A stretch of DNA of 7,302 bases from Euryarchaeota archaeon UBA91. GTDB lineage: Archaea; Thermoplasmatota; Poseidoniia; Poseidoniales; Poseidoniaceae. Position 1 is the first letter of the stretch. Each line of letters begins with the position of its first letter. The stretch spans positions 1-7,302 of the forward strand of contig DAMU01000001.1 in assembly GCA_002499705.1 (NCBI GenBank), given 5' to 3'. A program made the translations under genes and the position numbers. The notes below the pieces were generated by a model. That model was not told the DNA's origin. It saw only the letters and a program-made list of their open reading frames with translations, and ran no database searches. Of this stretch, positions 6,275 to 7,302 are shown in pieces.

Positions 6275-6293
6275 AGCGTTTCTAAAAAGCGCT
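6275..6293 (+). terminator. Imperfect hairpin after the deacetylase gene
   Basis: Eight bases after the stop, AGCGTTT pairs with AAAGCGCT around a short loop with one bulged G. It is followed by A-rich rather than T-rich sequence, so it is not a classic intrinsic terminator; it may stabilise the 3' end or be fortuitous. Confidence 0.25.
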
Positions 6294-6346
6294 GAAAAAC
6301 TCCATTTAATCCATTAATAATAATTTCAGATTTGGCAATTATTAGG

Positions 6347-6357
6347 TTTTTTTAAAT
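6347..6357 (+). promoter_or_regulatory. T7 tract and TATA-like box before the oxidoreductase
   Basis: Seven T residues (6347-6353) followed by AAAT form a TTTTAAAT box centred about 27 bases before ATG 6380, the spacing of an archaeal TATA box for a leaderless or near-leaderless transcript. The same T tract could end transcripts of the upstream operon. The GGAG at 6375-6378 is only one base from the ATG, too close to act as a normal ribosome-binding site. Confidence 0.5.
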
Positions 6358-6379
6358 TGTTATTAAAATTGGGCGGAGC

Positions 6380-7302
6380 ATGGCAGAGAGTGAAACTGAA
6401 GTCCAAACCGAAGAATCGAAAATAATCGAAGAAGGTGGTGAGCCGTTTAATGTCATCATCGTAGGGGCTGGAGCTGCTGGTGTAGGAGTTGCAATTGCTC
6501 TAGGTCAGGCGGGAATTGAAAACATTCTCTTGGTAGACCGAGATACTGTTGGTTCTTCATTCGCTTCATGGCCTGAAGAAACACGATTCATTACACCGTC
6601 ATTTCCAAGTAACTCTATTGGAATGCTGGATTTGAATTCAATAGCGATTGGTGTTTCTCCAGCATTCAGTATGCGTGTTGAGCACCCTACCGGACAGGAA
6701 TACGCTTCGCATTTACAAGACCTTGCCGGGTTCTTTGAACTGCCTCTTCTTGAAGATACCAATGTTCTTGGAATCGAAAAAGAGGGTGACCTGTTTGTCA
6801 TTGAAACAGAAAAAATAACTCTTGAAGCGAAAAACGTTATTTGGGCTGCTGGCGAATATCAATACCCTTCTTTGAACCTCTTTGACGGCAGTGAACACTG
6901 CCGCCACACATCCACTGTTGCAAAATACGGCGATCTAGAAGGTGACGATTTCCTCATTATCGGTGGCTATGAAAGTGGTATTGATGCTGCTTACCATCTT
7001 GCAAAATGTGGTAAAAAAGTAAGCGTATTCGACATCAATGGACCGTGGGCATCAGAAAGTTCCGACCCAAGTATAGCGTTGTCTACGTTCTCTTTTGAGC
7101 GAATGGAACATCCAAGTTTTGGAGAAAATGTGAACTTGTTTGCTGAAACAACAATCCAGTCTGTGACTCTTGAAAACGGCGTCTATGAAGTCAAAACACA
7201 GGATGGTAAGACCTTCCAATCAAATGTCCAACCCCTCCTTGCAAGTGGATTTGATGGAAGTCACAAATTTGTATCCCACCTGTTTGAAGAAAGAGACGAT
7301 GG
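6380..7302 (+). CDS. FAD-dependent NAD(P)-binding oxidoreductase (partial, runs off right edge)
   Basis: An open frame of 307 complete codons from ATG 6380 to the window end. After an acidic 22-residue lead comes the FAD-binding Rossmann motif VIIVGAGAAG (25-34; G29, G31, G34), with the acidic ribose ligand likely D53 in LLVDRD. FASWPEETRFITPSFPSNS (61-79) and DLNSIAIGVSPAF (84-96) are typical of a YpdA-like or CzcO-like group of flavoproteins. VIWAAGEYQYP (153-163) is the ATG-type motif. A second dinucleotide fold, FLIIGGYESGIDAA (191-204), should bind NAD(P)H. The only cysteines visible are C174 and C210, with no CxxC, so it is not a classic thioredoxin reductase. Likely roles are disulfide or quinone reduction, or monooxygenase-like chemistry; the substrate is unknown. 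It is probably transcribed on its own from the TATA-like box at 6347-6357. Confidence 0.9.
   Translation, partial: MAESETEVQTEESKIIEEGGEPFNVIIVGAGAAGVGVAIALGQAGIENILLVDRDTVGSSFASWPEETRFITPSFPSNSIGMLDLNSIAIGVSPAFSMRVEHPTGQEYASHLQDLAGFFELPLLEDTNVLGIEKEGDLFVIETEKITLEAKNVIWAAGEYQYPSLNLFDGSEHCRHTSTVAKYGDLEGDDFLIIGGYESGIDAAYHLAKCGKKVSVFDINGPWASESSDPSIALSTFSFERMEHPSFGENVNLFAETTIQSVTLENGVYEVKTQDGKTFQSNVQPLLASGFDGSHKFVSHLFEERDD

Noticed and set aside
6268..6379. Possible small RNA gene in the AT-rich gap
   Set aside because: The 112 bases hold only a weak hairpin, a T tract and a TATA-like box; no tRNA-like fold or extended stem is visible.
6505..6907. Minus-strand open frames opposite the oxidoreductase
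   Set aside because: The plus frame has two dinucleotide-binding folds across this stretch; the antisense frames have no features of their own.

Overview
The window most resembles an archaeal genome, and my best guess is a marine Euryarchaeote of the Marine Group II / Poseidoniales type. The basis is indirect: TATA-like boxes about 25-30 bases before the first genes of transcription units, T-tract rather than classic hairpin-plus-U termination, Shine-Dalgarno motifs (GGTGA, GAGG, GAGGTGA) mainly before downstream genes, very acidic proteins, and a short four-cysteine zinc ribbon joined to a long acidic proline-rich linker. Base composition is moderate, under half G+C by eye. No rRNA or marker gene is present, so the assignment is inference.

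Layout: the window is a divergent block around about 3690-3751. Leftward (minus strand) run three co-directional genes: an SF1B helicase of the IGHMBP2/UPF1-like group, a small RDD-family membrane protein 45 bases further on, and, 64 bases beyond that, an acidic protein whose proline-rich C-terminal part runs off the left edge. That last gene is open across positions 1-952 with no stop. It contains an exact-period 60-base tandem duplication, a 12-base minisatellite encoding PTGP units, and two runs of seven C in the coding strand.

Rightward (plus strand) run a zinc-ribbon protein with a disordered middle and a helical C-terminal domain, a GNAT acetyltransferase 10 bases later, and a NodB-type polysaccharide deacetylase whose TTG start overlaps the GNAT stop by four bases. 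These three look like one operon with translational coupling at the last junction. After a 112-base AT-rich gap holding a T7 tract and a TATA-like box, a flavin-dependent oxidoreductase begins at 6380 and runs off the right edge.

Functionally, the acetyltransferase and deacetylase pair is the most suggestive link: opposite acetyl chemistry encoded by overlapping genes, with no visible signal peptide on the deacetylase, points to handling of an acetylated sugar or amine inside the cell. The zinc-ribbon protein and the PTGP protein share a composition (folded end domain plus acidic, proline-rich, repeat-bearing linker) typical of scaffold or adaptor proteins, but no function can be assigned. 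I found no CRISPR array, insertion sequence, tRNA or rRNA. The ordinary enzymes explain most of the window; the unexplained parts are the two repeat-rich proteins and the shared divergent promoter region.
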